A DNA stretch of 64,000 nt from an uncultured Bacteroidota bacterium (GCA_903891085.1 CAITDJ010000097.1:1-64000), one strand, 5' to 3'. Numbered from the stretch's first letter, positions 42,678-52,695 are shown. Numbers and translations are program-made. The notes: a model not told the origin generated them from the sequence alone.

Positions 42678-43562
42678 ATGAAAAAATTTGCATCACTGAT
42701 TTTATTTGTGTCGGTTGTCGCTTTGTTATCAACCGGTTGTACAAAAAAATACAAAGTTGAAATTGCCCGCCTGAATGCTGTTGCTGATAGTTTGAAAAAT
42801 GTGGGTGCCGAAAAAGACAATGTTACCATGGCTTATGTAAGTGGTTTTAATTCAATCCAATCGAATCTGGATTTGATTAAACAGAAGGAAAAAATCATTT
42901 CCGAACAGTCTTCTGGTAGTATGGAAGAGCGTAAGAGTTATGAATCACAGGTCAACAGTGATATCGCTGCCATTAACGATTTACTGCAAAAAAATAAGGA
43001 ACTTGTTGAGAGTCTGCGCGCTCAATTGAAGTCATCAGGCAAGAAAAGTGCTGAAAAAACAGCTGAGCTTGAAAAAATGATTGAAAACCTTTCCATTGTC
43101 ATTGCTGAAAAAGATGCTGAAATTGTACTTTTAAAAGAAGAACTGACGAAGAAAAATTTCCAGATAAAAGATCTGGAAACAAATTTAGTGCAGGCCGAAG
43201 TAGTGAATAAAGAGAAAACAGCTACCATTGAAGAACAGGTAATTGAAAAAAATACAGTCTATTATATTATTGGAACCCGTAAAGCACTCACCGAAAAGAA
43301 CATTATTACCAAAGAAGGTGGTTTTGTTGGCATTGGCAAAAGTCGCAAAGTGAGCAGTGATTTTGATAAAACCTTATTCACACAGGTCGATTTACGCGAA
43401 TTGAAATCATTGCCGGTGTTCAGCAAGAAACCAAAATTGTTAAGTGTCCACCCAACCGGTAGTTACGAATTTATCGGCGGAAAAACCATCGACAGTCTGA
43501 AAATCGTACATGCTGACGATTTCTGGAGCGCTTCAAAATATCTTGTGTTAATGATCGATTAA
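42678..43562 (+). CDS. Coiled-coil lipoprotein, conserved Bacteroidota type
   Basis: A 294-residue lipoprotein with signal MKKFASLILFVSVVALLSTGC. Residues about 25-190 form a long coiled coil (LDLIKQKEKIISEQSSG, LQKNKELVESLRAQL, AEKDAEIVLLKEELTKKN). Residues about 195-294 are a compact beta-rich domain (YYIIGTRKALTEKNII, LSVHPTGSYEFIG). Anchored in the inner leaflet of the outer membrane or inner membrane; function unknown. Single gene with a good promoter and a strong terminator. Confidence 0.82.
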   Translation: MKKFASLILFVSVVALLSTGCTKKYKVEIARLNAVADSLKNVGAEKDNVTMAYVSGFNSIQSNLDLIKQKEKIISEQSSGSMEERKSYESQVNSDIAAINDLLQKNKELVESLRAQLKSSGKKSAEKTAELEKMIENLSIVIAEKDAEIVLLKEELTKKNFQIKDLETNLVQAEVVNKEKTATIEEQVIEKNTVYYIIGTRKALTEKNIITKEGGFVGIGKSRKVSSDFDKTLFTQVDLRELKSLPVFSKKPKLLSVHPTGSYEFIGGKTIDSLKIVHADDFWSASKYLVLMID

Positions 43563-43583
43563 ACGATTGATAATCAATTAAAA

Positions 43584-43619
43584 TAGAGCATCCGAAGTAT
43601 TTCGGGTGCTCTATTTTTT
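43584..43619 (+). terminator. Terminator after the coiled-coil lipoprotein gene
   Basis: A stem of about 13 base pairs, TAGAGCA and CCGAA paired with TTCGG and TGCTCTA (43584-43613), followed by a T run. Confidence 0.88.
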
Positions 43620-43685
43620 ATCTGTTCCCTTTGTGTTAATTAATTAACAATATTTTGGATTGTCACTCACTTTTGCTATTTTTCT

Positions 43686-43693
43686 TATATTTG
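43686..43693 (+). promoter_or_regulatory. -7 element TATATTTG before mutA
   Basis: TATATTTG fits TAnnTTTG. It lies downstream of an ATG at 43660, which therefore cannot be the mutA start, and 50 bases before the ATG at 43744. A TTTG at 43654 is too far for a normal spacing. Confidence 0.55.
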
Positions 43694-43743
43694 TAGCTCT
43701 ATTCACTTCATTAATTTTGACTGAATACCATAAAAATATTTAC

Positions 43744-45624
43744 ATGGATAATCAAAAAACCAAGTTATTCAGCAACTTTCCTGAAATCATCAGCCAGGCA
43801 TGGCACGAATTGATTTTAAAGGATTTGAAAGGTGCTGATTACGATAAGAAATTGTTGTGGCAAACCAATGAGGGATTTGCTGTTAAACCATTCTACCGGG
43901 CCGAAGATCTGAATAATATCAGTTGGCTGAAATCGTTTCCAGGCAGTTTCCCTTTTGTCCGCGGAAACCACCCTTCAGGGAATAATTGGCTTGTGCGTCA
44001 GGATTTGAAAGTGACTGACATTGCTTCTGCCAATGAAAAAGCCCTTGATTTGTTGATGAAAGGTGTTGATTCTTTGGGGTTTGAACTCGATTGTAAAAAG
44101 CAATATACTATTGACGAAATTGAACAGCTATTGAAAAATATCAGGGCTGATATTGCCGAGCTGAACTTTCTCAGAACCTATCATCCGAATGAAATTGTGG
44201 AGATCATGGTTGCATTGGTGACCAAATACAATCGTTCGTATGATAAAATAAAAGGCTCGGTCAATTATGATCCTTTGTCACGATTCCTGCGCCGCGGAAT
44301 TTGGTACAAATCAATGGAAGAAGATTTGAATCTGGCAGCCAAACTGATAAAAACATCATCCAAATTGCCCGATTTCAGGGTGATTGGGGTGAATGGTCAT
44401 CTATTTACCAATGCCGGTGCCACCATTGTACAGGAAATCGCATACTCGCTTTCGATGGGTGCCGAATACCTCACGCAACTCACCTCAAAAGGCTTATTTG
44501 CCGATGATATTGCGCCAAAAATTAAATTCTCTTTGGCAGTTGGATCGAATTATTTCATGGAAATTGCAAAGTTCAGGGCGTATCGCTTGCTTTGGGCCCA
44601 GATTGTGAATGCTTATGGAATCAATGATGCAGACCATGGTAAGATGAATATTCATGCGACAAGTGCAAGCTGGAACCTGACTTTTTACGATCCTTTTGTA
44701 AATTTACTTCGGACAACAACCGGAAGTATGTCAGCTATTTTGGGTGGTGTGGATACATTCTCGGTAATGCCTTACAATAAAGTTTTTGAAGAAACAAATG
44801 ATTTCTCTGAGCATATTGCACGAAATCAGCAACTTATACTAAAAGAAGAATGCTATTTCGATAAAATTGCTGATCCTTCAGCCGGGTCTTATTATATCGA
44901 AAACCTGACGAATTCATTGGTCGATGAGGCATGGAAACTGTTCCTGAAAGTGAATGAAGAGGGTGGATACATTGAATCATTGCGTAAAGGAAGCATACAG
45001 GATGCAATTCAATTGAGCGCAGCCAAACGGGATGCTAACATTGCGAACAAGCGGGAAATATTGCTTGGGACAAACCAATATGCCAATGTTGCAGAAAAGG
45101 TCATTAAAGATCCGGGTTATTGGGTGTTTACTGAGGACGACAGGACTTCAGACAAAGCTGAAATAAAGACAATTAAAACGTATCGCGGTGCCCAGGCTTT
45201 TGAGCGGATGCGGTATAAAACCGATATTTTTAGCAAGACATCGAAAAGGCCTCAGGCATGGATGTTAACATTCGGAAACCTCGCTATGCGAAAAGCCAGG
45301 GCGAGTTTTGCGTGTAATTTCTTCGGATGTGCCGGATTTGAAACCATCGACAACCCGGGATTTGAAACCACAGAACAGGGAATTATCGCAGCGAAGGAAG
45401 AAAAGCCGGAGATTGTTGTGATTTGCAGTTCTGACGAAGAATATAATGAGAATGCAATTAAAATCTTCAATGCATTGAAAAACGATAGTATTGTTGTTTT
45501 GGCTGGATTCCCGAAAGAACTGGTTGATGAAATGAAAGCTGCCGGTATACAGCATTTTATTCATGTAAAATCAAATTTGCTTGAGACACTTGAAGGAATT
45601 CAAAAATTGCTAGGAGTTGCCTGA
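43744..45624 (+). CDS. mutA: Methylmalonyl-CoA mutase, small (beta) subunit
   Basis: A 626-residue subunit of the cobalamin enzyme that interconverts methylmalonyl-CoA and succinyl-CoA. It has the TIM-barrel half (KMNIHATSASWNLTFYDPF, TGSMSAILGGVDTFSVMPYN, FDKIADPSAGSYYIENLT). It also has a cobalamin-domain relic at the C terminus that lacks the DxHxxG motif, as expected for the non-catalytic small subunit. I start at ATG 43744 (MDNQKTKLFSNFPEIISQAW); an ORF start at 43660 would add a hydrophobic stretch and precedes the -7 element. It is 21 bases before mutB. Confidence 0.96.
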   Translation: MDNQKTKLFSNFPEIISQAWHELILKDLKGADYDKKLLWQTNEGFAVKPFYRAEDLNNISWLKSFPGSFPFVRGNHPSGNNWLVRQDLKVTDIASANEKALDLLMKGVDSLGFELDCKKQYTIDEIEQLLKNIRADIAELNFLRTYHPNEIVEIMVALVTKYNRSYDKIKGSVNYDPLSRFLRRGIWYKSMEEDLNLAAKLIKTSSKLPDFRVIGVNGHLFTNAGATIVQEIAYSLSMGAEYLTQLTSKGLFADDIAPKIKFSLAVGSNYFMEIAKFRAYRLLWAQIVNAYGINDADHGKMNIHATSASWNLTFYDPFVNLLRTTTGSMSAILGGVDTFSVMPYNKVFEETNDFSEHIARNQQLILKEECYFDKIADPSAGSYYIENLTNSLVDEAWKLFLKVNEEGGYIESLRKGSIQDAIQLSAAKRDANIANKREILLGTNQYANVAEKVIKDPGYWVFTEDDRTSDKAEIKTIKTYRGAQAFERMRYKTDIFSKTSKRPQAWMLTFGNLAMRKARASFACNFFGCAGFETIDNPGFETTEQGIIAAKEEKPEIVVICSSDEEYNENAIKIFNALKNDSIVVLAGFPKELVDEMKAAGIQHFIHVKSNLLETLEGIQKLLGVA

Positions 45625-45645
45625 TAATCAATAAACGACAAAAGT

Positions 45646-47799
45646 ATGAAACCAAATTTTAAAAATCTGAATATTCATAGTATTCCTGAATCAGGCATGG
45701 AAACAGCGGAATGGGTACAAAAAAACCATATTTCAGCTGATTGGGAAACGCCGGAGCAAATAAAACTGAAGCAGGCATATACGGCAGAAGATCTGGAGAA
45801 TATGGAGCATTTGAATTATGCAGCCGGTATTCCGCCATTTCTTCGGGGACCTTATTCCACTATGTTCGTGATGCAGCCCTGGACAGTCAGGCAATATGCC
45901 GGTTTTTCGACAGCCGAAGATTCAAACGCTTTTTATCGACGAAATCTGGCGGCCGGACAAAAAGGATTGTCTGTTGCGTTCGATCTGGCCACTCATCGAG
46001 GTTACGATTCTGACCATGAGCGCGTTGTGGGTGACGTTGGAAAAGCCGGGGTAGCGATTGATTCGATTCTCGATATGAAAATCCTTTTCGATCAGATCCC
46101 GCTCAACAAAATGTCTGTTTCGATGACCATGAATGGTGCTGTGTTGCCGGTGTTGGCATTTTATATTGTGACAGCACTCGAACAGGGTGCCAAACTTGAT
46201 GAACTCGCCGGAACCATCCAAAATGATATCCTCAAGGAATTCATGGTTCGTAACACGTATATCTATCCACCGGAATCATCGATGCGGATTATCGCCGATA
46301 TTTTTGAATTCACCTCTCAGAAAATGCCAAAGTTCAATTCTATTTCAATTTCCGGTTATCATATTCAGGAAGCCGGTGGAACAGCGGATATTGAACTTGC
46401 ATATACATTAGCCGATGGGCTCGATTATATCAGAACAGGTCTCAAGGCCGGTTTGAGTATCGATGCGTTTGCACCGAGATTGTCATTTTTCTGGGGATTG
46501 GGAATGAATCATTTCATGGAAATAGCCAAATTGCGTGCTGGTCGTTTGTTGTGGGCGAAAATTGTGAAGGAGTTTAATCCCACCAGTAACAAATCGATGG
46601 CATTGCGCACCCACACCCAAACCTCCGGATGGAGCCTCACAGAGCAGGATCCTTTCAACAATGTGGCCCGCACCTGTGTGGAAGCCATGGGCGCCGCACT
46701 CGGGCATACTCAATCATTACATACCAATGCCCTGGACGAAGCCATCGCATTACCAACCGATTTTTCGGCGCGCATTGCCCGAAACACCCAGATTTATTTG
46801 CAGGAAGAAACCAATATTTGCAAGGCTGTGGATCCTTGGGCCGGCTCCTATTATGTTGAGAAACTCACTGATGAACTAGTTCACAAAGCATGGGCCTATA
46901 TCGAAGAGATAGAATCGATGGGTGGTATGGCCAAAGCCATTGAAACCGGAATTCCCAAGATGCGTATCGAAGAAGCTTCCGCACGAAAACAGGCACGCAT
47001 CGACTCGCAAAAAGATGTAATCGTTGGTGTGAATAAATACCGTCTCGAAAAAGAAGATCCGATTGACATTCTTGATATTGATAATACCGCTGTCCGTTTA
47101 TCTCAAATTGAGCGTTTGAAAGTGTTACGGTCAAACCGTGATGAAGAAGCCGTGCAGTTGTCATTAAATGCAATCACAAAATCGTGTGAAACCGGAGAAG
47201 GAAATCTACTCGAACTGGCGATAGATGCTGCCTCAAAACGCGCTTCACTGGGAGAGATATCCATGGCCTGCGAAAAAATATTTGGACGTTATAAAGCGGT
47301 AATCCGTTCTATTTCTGGTGTTTATTCGTATGAAAGTCGTGGTGACCAAAGTTTTATGAAGGCCTGTGAAATGGCAGATGAGTTTGCAAAGCTTGATGGC
47401 CGTCGTCCAAGGATCATGATCGCAAAGATGGGGCAGGACGGACACGACCGAGGCGCAAAAGTGGTGGCAACCGGTTATGCTGATATCGGATTTGATGTGG
47501 ATATCGGGCCATTGTTTCAAACACCAGCCGAATCGGCCCGTCAGGCAGTTGAAAATGATGTTCATGTGTTGGGCGTTTCTAGTCTGGCAGCCGGACATAA
47601 AACGCTGGTACCACAGGTGATTGCCGAATTAAAAAAACTCGGTCGTGAAGATATTATGGTGATTGTGGGTGGTGTTGTTCCCCATCAGGATTATCAATAT
47701 CTCTATGATGCCGGTGCAGTGGCTATTTTTGGTCCTGGGACGATCATCTCAGAAGCAGCGATAAAAATTCTGGATATTCTGATTCAGATGAGAAAATGA
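45646..47799 (+). CDS. mutB: Methylmalonyl-CoA mutase, large (alpha) subunit
   Basis: The catalytic subunit, 717 residues. The barrel half has [20 protein letters not shown] (CoA channel, Tyr and Arg), [12 protein letters not shown] and [19 protein letters not shown]. The C-terminal cobalamin domain has [20 protein letters not shown], with the DxHxxG cobalt-ligand motif near residue 597, and [18 protein letters not shown]. With mutA it serves propionate formation from succinate or propionate breakdown. No MeaB chaperone or epimerase gene follows. A hairpin terminator at 47808 separates it from the converging phosphatase gene. Confidence 0.97.
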   Translation: MKPNFKNLNIHSIPESGMETAEWVQKNHISADWETPEQIKLKQAYTAEDLENMEHLNYAAGIPPFLRGPYSTMFVMQPWTVRQYAGFSTAEDSNAFYRRNLAAGQKGLSVAFDLATHRGYDSDHERVVGDVGKAGVAIDSILDMKILFDQIPLNKMSVSMTMNGAVLPVLAFYIVTALEQGAKLDELAGTIQNDILKEFMVRNTYIYPPESSMRIIADIFEFTSQKMPKFNSISISGYHIQEAGGTADIELAYTLADGLDYIRTGLKAGLSIDAFAPRLSFFWGLGMNHFMEIAKLRAGRLLWAKIVKEFNPTSNKSMALRTHTQTSGWSLTEQDPFNNVARTCVEAMGAALGHTQSLHTNALDEAIALPTDFSARIARNTQIYLQEETNICKAVDPWAGSYYVEKLTDELVHKAWAYIEEIESMGGMAKAIETGIPKMRIEEASARKQARIDSQKDVIVGVNKYRLEKEDPIDILDIDNTAVRLSQIERLKVLRSNRDEEAVQLSLNAITKSCETGEGNLLELAIDAASKRASLGEISMACEKIFGRYKAVIRSISGVYSYESRGDQSFMKACEMADEFAKLDGRRPRIMIAKMGQDGHDRGAKVVATGYADIGFDVDIGPLFQTPAESARQAVENDVHVLGVSSLAAGHKTLVPQVIAELKKLGREDIMVIVGGVVPHQDYQYLYDAGAVAIFGPGTIISEAAIKILDILIQMRK

Positions 47800-47807
47800 G
47801 TTTTATT

Positions 47808-47832
47808 AGGGCTTTACTTTTAGTAAAACCCT
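47808..47832. terminator. Hairpin between mutB and the phosphatase gene
   Basis: AGGGCTTTACT (47808) pairs with AGTAAAACCCT (47822) with one C-A mismatch and a three-base loop, between two converging genes. The T tail is poor. Confidence 0.6.
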
Positions 47833-47838
47833 GTTAAA

Positions 47839-48555
47839 CTAAAAATCAATATTTGTTTGGATTGCCTGAGTTTTTGAGGTCAATTCGTAGGCAACAAGAT
47901 TTCCATAGCCTGGTCGGTCGGTTATATATACGCCATTGTCCAAATCGATGAAAAAATAACTACCTGTGTCCAGTACATGGTTCATAAACTCAAGATCGAC
48001 AGGAACATGGCCGTGAATGATGGTTTTATTGCGGATTTTTTCGGGAACAACCTTAAAATCACGTGCCCATAGCATCGCATATTTATCGTTTAAGGGATCG
48101 TCGATCTTGAAGTTTAATCCGGCATGGACCAATATATGATGTTCCAACTCGAGCCAGTATTTGAGTCTTTTCATCCATTCGATATATTTTTCGGGAATGT
48201 CAGAAGCATATTTTACTCCAAAACTGGCCAATGTTTGTTTGCCTCCATGGATTTCCCAAACAGCCTGAATTTTGTTTTTTGTCCGGAAACCAAGAAATGT
48301 TTTTTTTGTTTTGTCCTCCTCAAATGCTTTGATGCAATAGTCTTCGTGGTTACCAAGCAATAAACGAACCGAATATTCCTGTTCCTGTAAGTACATGATG
48401 TAGTCGATCACACCTTTGCTGTCGGGGCCACGATCAATATAATCACCCAGGAAATACAACTCATCAAATTTATCAGGGTTGATCTGTTTTTCGATCAGAC
48501 TGATGAGTGTTTTGCAGCATCCGTGAATATCGGGGATTACCCATTGTTTTTTCAT
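47839..48555 (-). CDS. Metallophosphatase, diadenosine tetraphosphatase / PP-type
   Basis: A 238-residue phosphoprotein-phosphatase-fold enzyme with the full metal-ligand set: PDIHGCCKTLISLI (GDxHG-like, near 8), LGDYIDRGPDSKGV (GDxxDRG), LLGNHEDYCI (GNHE), then HAGLNF and HGHVPVDLEF. It resembles the small bacterial serine/threonine phosphatases and symmetric diadenosine tetraphosphatases. The substrate may be a phosphoprotein or a dinucleoside polyphosphate; not decidable by eye. No neighbour gives a clue; it converges on mutB. Confidence 0.88.
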   Translation of the reverse strand: MKKQWVIPDIHGCCKTLISLIEKQINPDKFDELYFLGDYIDRGPDSKGVIDYIMYLQEQEYSVRLLLGNHEDYCIKAFEEDKTKKTFLGFRTKNKIQAVWEIHGGKQTLASFGVKYASDIPEKYIEWMKRLKYWLELEHHILVHAGLNFKIDDPLNDKYAMLWARDFKVVPEKIRNKTIIHGHVPVDLEFMNHVLDTGSYFFIDLDNGVYITDRPGYGNLVAYELTSKTQAIQTNIDF

Positions 48556-48582
48556 GTACTATCAGTTTTGTTGTTTTTGTAA

Positions 48583-48616
48583 ACACTTGAATGATAAAAT
48601 ATTATCATTCAAGTGT
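48583..48616. repeat. Perfect 15-base inverted repeat
   Basis: ACACTTGAATGATAA (48583-48597) and its exact complement (48602-48616) with a four-base loop. It lies between gpmA and the phosphatase gene, both on the minus strand, so it may end the gpmA message; but there is no T run on either strand. Confidence 0.75.
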
Positions 48617-48645
48617 GAGATTTATTCATTTCAAAACAATTGTGT

Positions 48646-49392
48646 TTATTTCGATTTTCCCTGATTGGCAACTTGTTCCATTAGTTTTTTAATTTCTTCC
48701 GGATCGCCAATGAAATAGTCTTTCAAAAGGTTAATTTTATCATCAAATTCAAATACATAAGGCACGCCTGTTGGAATGTTGAATTCGAGAATTTCTTCAC
48801 GGCTCATATTTTTTAGGTGCATGACCAATGCCCTGAGACTATTGCCATGTGCAGCTACCAGTATCTCAGCATGTTCTTCAAGCGAGGGTTGAATGTCGCT
48901 GATCCAATAAGGAATCATGCGGTCAATCACATCTTTCAACGATTCTGTCATTGGCAGGTCCTTTGGATCTACATCTGCAAATCGAGGGTCGAGGCGTGGG
49001 CTGCGTGGGTCATTTTCTTGTAGTTCGATAGGTGGAATATCGAAACTTCTGCGCCATAACAATACCTGCTCATCACCATATTTAGCAGCCGTTTCCGATT
49101 TATTCAACCCTTGTAATTCACCATAATGCTTTTCGTTCAGGCGCCAGCTTTTCTTTTCGGGAATATACATCATATCCATTTCTTCAAGAACCAGCCACAG
49201 GGTTTTTATGGCTCTGGTGAGATATGAAGTATATGCTATTTTAAAGTTGAACCCTTCTGATTTCATCAGTTTACCGGCTTTACGCGCCTCGTCAATGCCC
49301 TGTTCTGAGAGATTTACATCAGTCCAGCCAGTGAAACGGTTTTCTTTGTTCCATGTACTTTGTCCATGGCGTATCAATACAAGTTTCTTCAT
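48646..49392 (-). CDS. gpmA: 2,3-bisphosphoglycerate-dependent phosphoglycerate mutase
   Basis: Interconverts 3- and 2-phosphoglycerate in glycolysis and gluconeogenesis. The phosphohistidine motif LIRHGQSTWNKENRFTGW is at residues 6-23. LNEKHYGELQGLNKSETAAK, RRSFDIPPI and VAAHGNSLRALVMHL (second catalytic His) are all present. Length 248 is typical. It has a -7 element at 49433 and is divergent from the deacetylase gene. Confidence 0.97.
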   Translation of the reverse strand: MKKLVLIRHGQSTWNKENRFTGWTDVNLSEQGIDEARKAGKLMKSEGFNFKIAYTSYLTRAIKTLWLVLEEMDMMYIPEKKSWRLNEKHYGELQGLNKSETAAKYGDEQVLLWRRSFDIPPIELQENDPRSPRLDPRFADVDPKDLPMTESLKDVIDRMIPYWISDIQPSLEEHAEILVAAHGNSLRALVMHLKNMSREEILEFNIPTGVPYVFEFDDKINLLKDYFIGDPEEIKKLMEQVANQGKSK

Positions 49393-49432
49393 ACAAATTG
49401 AAATATAGATTGAAATTTTCTACAAATTTAAC

Positions 49433-49440
49433 ACAAATTA
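49433..49440 (-). promoter_or_regulatory. -7 element TAAATTTG before gpmA
   Basis: TAAATTTG on the minus strand fits TAnnTTTG and lies 41 bases before the gpmA ATG. Confidence 0.4.
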
Positions 49441-49475
49441 CACAAAGAGAAGACTTCAATCTGTATTTTTACATC

Positions 49476-50090
49476 GTGAAATCTGCCACTGTGCCTACCT
49501 TCCTCCGATTGTTTTTTCCATCTCTTATCTGGCGTATGCCCAGAGGAGAAAAACGGATTTATTTGACGTTCGATGATGGACCGCATCCGGATATTACTCC
49601 CATGGTATTGGAGATTCTTGAAACGTATAATGCAAAGGCTACCTTTTTTTGTGTTGGACACAATGTTGAAAAATTTCATGATACTTACCAATTGATACTC
49701 GCTGCGGGCCACAAAACCGGCAATCATACCTTTAATCACGTAAAGGGTTGGAATTGTGCGGCCGATGCATATGTCGGAAATGTTCAAAAGGCAAACGTGC
49801 TTATTCAGTCAAATTATTTTCGTCCACCTTACGGAAAAATTACTCCTGCCCAAATCCGAAGGTTGAAAACTAATTTTCAGATTGTCATGTGGTCTGTTTT
49901 GAGTTACGATTTTGATAAAGAAACCAGCCCGGAGCAGTGTTTAATAAACGTACTCAAAAACGTGAAAGACGGTGATATTGTAGTTTTTCATGACAGTGAA
50001 AAGGCCGCCCGAAACATGCTGTTTACCTTACCGAAGGTGCTTGATAGCCTGAAAAAAAATGGCTATACTTTCGCCGCATTGGATAATTGA
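49476..50090 (+). CDS. Polysaccharide deacetylase (NodB-type)
   Basis: A protein of about 205 residues with a carbohydrate esterase 4 domain. Motif 1 is YLTFDDGPHPDITP (catalytic base and metal Asp), motif 2 is KTGNHTFNHVKGW (metal His pair), and motif 3 is YFRPPYGKITPAQ; VVFHDSEKA closes the domain. Substrate may be peptidoglycan or another N-acetylated glycan. I start at the GTG at 49476, which gives the short hydrophobic lead KSATVPTFLRLFFPSLIW seen in relatives. An ATG at 49353 would run antisense into gpmA, and the ATG at 49536 would begin only just before the first motif. It converges on mutS2. Confidence 0.85.
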   Translation: MKSATVPTFLRLFFPSLIWRMPRGEKRIYLTFDDGPHPDITPMVLEILETYNAKATFFCVGHNVEKFHDTYQLILAAGHKTGNHTFNHVKGWNCAADAYVGNVQKANVLIQSNYFRPPYGKITPAQIRRLKTNFQIVMWSVLSYDFDKETSPEQCLINVLKNVKDGDIVVFHDSEKAARNMLFTLPKVLDSLKKNGYTFAALDN

Positions 50091-50111
50091 AACATGTTGT
50101 CCCAAAAGAAA

Positions 50112-52541
50112 TTATTTCAGTTTTACCTCAGTAATCCCATGTCCACCTGATTCGAGGCGGGCATCTTCAAAAGAAACAACCTGAGATTGAGAACTTAGAA
50201 ACTCACGGATTACTTTGCGTAAAATACCATTTCCTTTGCCGTGAAGAATGCTTACCTCTTTGATGCTCAATAATAAAGCCTCATCCAGATATTTGGCTAC
50301 CTGATCCAGGGCCTCTTCAACTCTTTTGCCACGTAAATCGATTGTCAACCTGAATTGAGCAACTTTTTCATTGATATCAGTACCAATACTAGCTGAAGCG
50401 CTCCTGACATACGCTTTTCCCTGCTTCGTTGTTTTTTTCAGTTCACGCCGGCTAAGTTTCTGTAATTTTTCGGGTGAAGTCCGTAATTTTACAGAGTTAA
50501 ATGTTATAACAGCCTCGTGATCACTTAATTGAATTAACTCACCAATAATATCCATGTCTTCGATGCGAACCATATCACCGATTGACAATTCAGGATTTTC
50601 TGGTGTTTCAGCTTCTGACTCAATTTCTGTAATCGATTCCGCTGTTTGTTCAGCATGTGCAGCCAGTTTTTCTCTGGTTGCAATAAGGTTTTCACGAAGT
50701 TGTTTTGTTTTCTCCTTGTCAGCTTTCGATTCTCTAATTTCCTTGATCGTAAGTTCAATCTGTCGGTTTGCCTTGTCAATAAGTAATTTGGCCTCACTTC
50801 CCGCTTCCTGAAGTAATATTTTCTTACGGTCTTCAAGTTGTTTGAGAAGTTTCTGGTATTTTTCGATAACCTCATTCAGCAGGATATCGGCCAAACGAAG
50901 TTCGGTTTGTTTCTTGGCAACTTCTTTCTTTTCGATTTCGAGTTGCTGCAATTGCTGATCGAAATTCAGTTGCGAATGTCCTGTAATATTGGCGGCCATA
51001 CTCAGCGTCTGTTCGGGAAACCCAATTTTTCGGGCTATTTCAAACGCGAAGGAACTTCCCGGGTTACCGGTCTGAAGTACAAATAGAGGTTGTAATTTGC
51101 GGGTATCAAACAACATGGCTGCATTCAAAATGCCGGGATTGTTGTCGGCCATCAGCTTCAGGTTGGCATAATGAGTGGTAACTACACCAAAAGAGTTCTT
51201 GTTATTTAATTCGGTCAGGACCGCTTCGGCAATGGCGCCGCCGAGTTGGGGTTCTGTTCCGGTTCCGAATTCATCAATGAGAAAGAGTGAATTATCATTG
51301 GCGTTTTCGAGAAAATGCTTCATGTTTAACAAATGGGAACTGTAGGTGCTCAAATCATTTTCAAGCGACTGTTCATCACCAATATCAATAAATATATCCT
51401 GAAAGATTCCACAGACTGAATCAGGACGCATGGGAACGAGCAGGCCACATTGCAGCATATATTGCAACAATCCGGTGGTTTTCAGACATACAGATTTCCC
51501 CCCTGCATTGGGACCCGAAATCACCAGAATCCTGCTGGTTGCGTCAAGATTTATGTCGAGCGGAACAATGGTTTTCTTTTGTTCGCGCAGTGTAAGATCG
51601 AGGAGAGGGTGGGTAGCCTGCTTCCATTGTATTGTTGGATTATCAGTCAGAATGGTTCGGGTGGCTTTTATTTTTTGCGCGAAAGTTGCCCTTGCACGAA
51701 TAAAGTCGATAGCTCCCAGCAATTCACAACAATTTGTCAGCATTGACAAATGGGGGCGAACGAAATTTGTAAAAGCAGTAAGAATGCGGTGTATTTCACG
51801 CTTCTCAGCATATTCGAGTTCCCGAATTTCATTATTTGTATCGAAAATTTCTGCCGGTTCAATGTAAACTGTCTGTCCGGTGGCTGATTCATCATGCACA
51901 AAACCTTTCAATTTTCGTTTATCGGCACTACGTACCGGTATCACCAACCTGCCGTTACGGATAGTAAATTCAACATCACCATCTGTCCATCCGGCACTTT
52001 TGGCTTCTCCTAATATCTGGCGTATCCTTCTTTCGACATTACTTTGTTTACGGCGGATATCGGTTCTTATCTCAGCCAGTTGTTCTGAAGCATTATCAGG
52101 GACATTGCCCTTGTCATCAGTTAAACGATTGATTTCGTTGGATATAGATTTTTCAAGTATCAGTCCAAGTGTAAGATTTCGGATCGCTTCATAAGGGAGG
52201 CTGGCTTCAGACTGAGTAAACCTAAGGATTTGACTGGCAATATTTATTACTGTTTTTAGGCGAAAAAGCTCTTCAAGTTCTATTACAGTTCCAATAATAC
52301 GTATCCGGTGCAATTCGGGACGCACATCAAAGAAATCCCTGATAGTAAAAGGCACGCCTGTTTGCATCAGTGAAATAAACTCCTCTGTTTGATTTTGAAG
52401 CGTTGTAATTGTATCAACTGAATCGGAAAAATGCATCTCAGTAACTTTTTCCGATCCCATTGCACTGATGCATGCCAAACGAAGCATATTGCGAATGCTT
52501 GTAAAGCCGGTTTTGTCCTCAAAGTTTGGTGGGTAAATCAC
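50112..52541 (-). CDS. mutS2: MutS2 endonuclease/ribosome-collision factor
   Basis: An 809-residue MutS-family ATPase without the mismatch-recognition domain. Core and lever region at about 1-320; ATPase with Walker A VISGPNAGGKSVCLKTTG near 345, and LENDLSTYSSHL and FLIDEFGTGTEPQLGGAI (Walker B). A long coiled coil follows at 510-640 (KKEVAKKQTELRLADILL), then the C-terminal Smr domain (LDLRGKRVEEALDQV, SILHGKGNGILRKVI). Family members limit recombination and, as shown in B. subtilis, split collided ribosomes. The start codon is GTG at 52541, matching the usual IYPxNFExKxGF beginning, with a -7 element 19 bases upstream. Confidence 0.96.
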   Translation of the reverse strand: MIYPPNFEDKTGFTSIRNMLRLACISAMGSEKVTEMHFSDSVDTITTLQNQTEEFISLMQTGVPFTIRDFFDVRPELHRIRIIGTVIELEELFRLKTVINIASQILRFTQSEASLPYEAIRNLTLGLILEKSISNEINRLTDDKGNVPDNASEQLAEIRTDIRRKQSNVERRIRQILGEAKSAGWTDGDVEFTIRNGRLVIPVRSADKRKLKGFVHDESATGQTVYIEPAEIFDTNNEIRELEYAEKREIHRILTAFTNFVRPHLSMLTNCCELLGAIDFIRARATFAQKIKATRTILTDNPTIQWKQATHPLLDLTLREQKKTIVPLDINLDATSRILVISGPNAGGKSVCLKTTGLLQYMLQCGLLVPMRPDSVCGIFQDIFIDIGDEQSLENDLSTYSSHLLNMKHFLENANDNSLFLIDEFGTGTEPQLGGAIAEAVLTELNNKNSFGVVTTHYANLKLMADNNPGILNAAMLFDTRKLQPLFVLQTGNPGSSFAFEIARKIGFPEQTLSMAANITGHSQLNFDQQLQQLEIEKKEVAKKQTELRLADILLNEVIEKYQKLLKQLEDRKKILLQEAGSEAKLLIDKANRQIELTIKEIRESKADKEKTKQLRENLIATREKLAAHAEQTAESITEIESEAETPENPELSIGDMVRIEDMDIIGELIQLSDHEAVITFNSVKLRTSPEKLQKLSRRELKKTTKQGKAYVRSASASIGTDINEKVAQFRLTIDLRGKRVEEALDQVAKYLDEALLLSIKEVSILHGKGNGILRKVIREFLSSQSQVVSFEDARLESGGHGITEVKLK

Positions 52542-52559
52542 TGTTTAATGGATAAGTGG

Positions 52560-52567
52560 CAAAGGTA
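52560..52567 (-). promoter_or_regulatory. -7 element TACCTTTG before mutS2
   Basis: TACCTTTG on the minus strand fits TAnnTTTG and supports the GTG start at 52541. No clear -33. Confidence 0.5.
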
Positions 52568-52655
52568 GTAAAAGTATGTCTGATCGTGAATAGGTAGCAA
52601 ATACCTAATCCCAACATGACATTTTGTTTTCAAAATTGAATACCGATGTGCCGGT

Positions 52656-52695
52656 AATGTGAAAAAAAAGCGTTGTCCAACGCGAGTTTCACATT
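52656..52695 (+). ncRNA. Two-part stem-loop in the intergenic stretch, possible small RNA end or leader element
   Basis: Outer stem AATGTGAAA (52656) with TTTCACATT (52687); inner stem GCGTTG (52670) with CAACGC (52678) and a two-base loop. A T-rich tract follows, and a further stem TCATTTT (52705) / AAAATGA (52721). No plus-strand gene lies upstream to be terminated. It may be a small RNA terminator or a structured leader far upstream of the cargo gene. Only the pairing is seen; transcription is not shown. Confidence 0.35.

Noticed and set aside
43660..43743. Upstream ATG of mutA giving a hydrophobic, signal-like N terminus
   Set aside because: A TATATTTG promoter element lies inside it, and the mutase is cytoplasmic; the ATG at 43744 gives the normal beginning.
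49353..49475. Long N-terminal extension of the deacetylase
   Set aside because: It runs antisense over the gpmA start, has no domain and precedes the likely GTG start at 49476.
51430..51867. Plus-strand 145-codon frame inside mutS2
   Set aside because: Shadow of the MutS2 ATPase region without family features.
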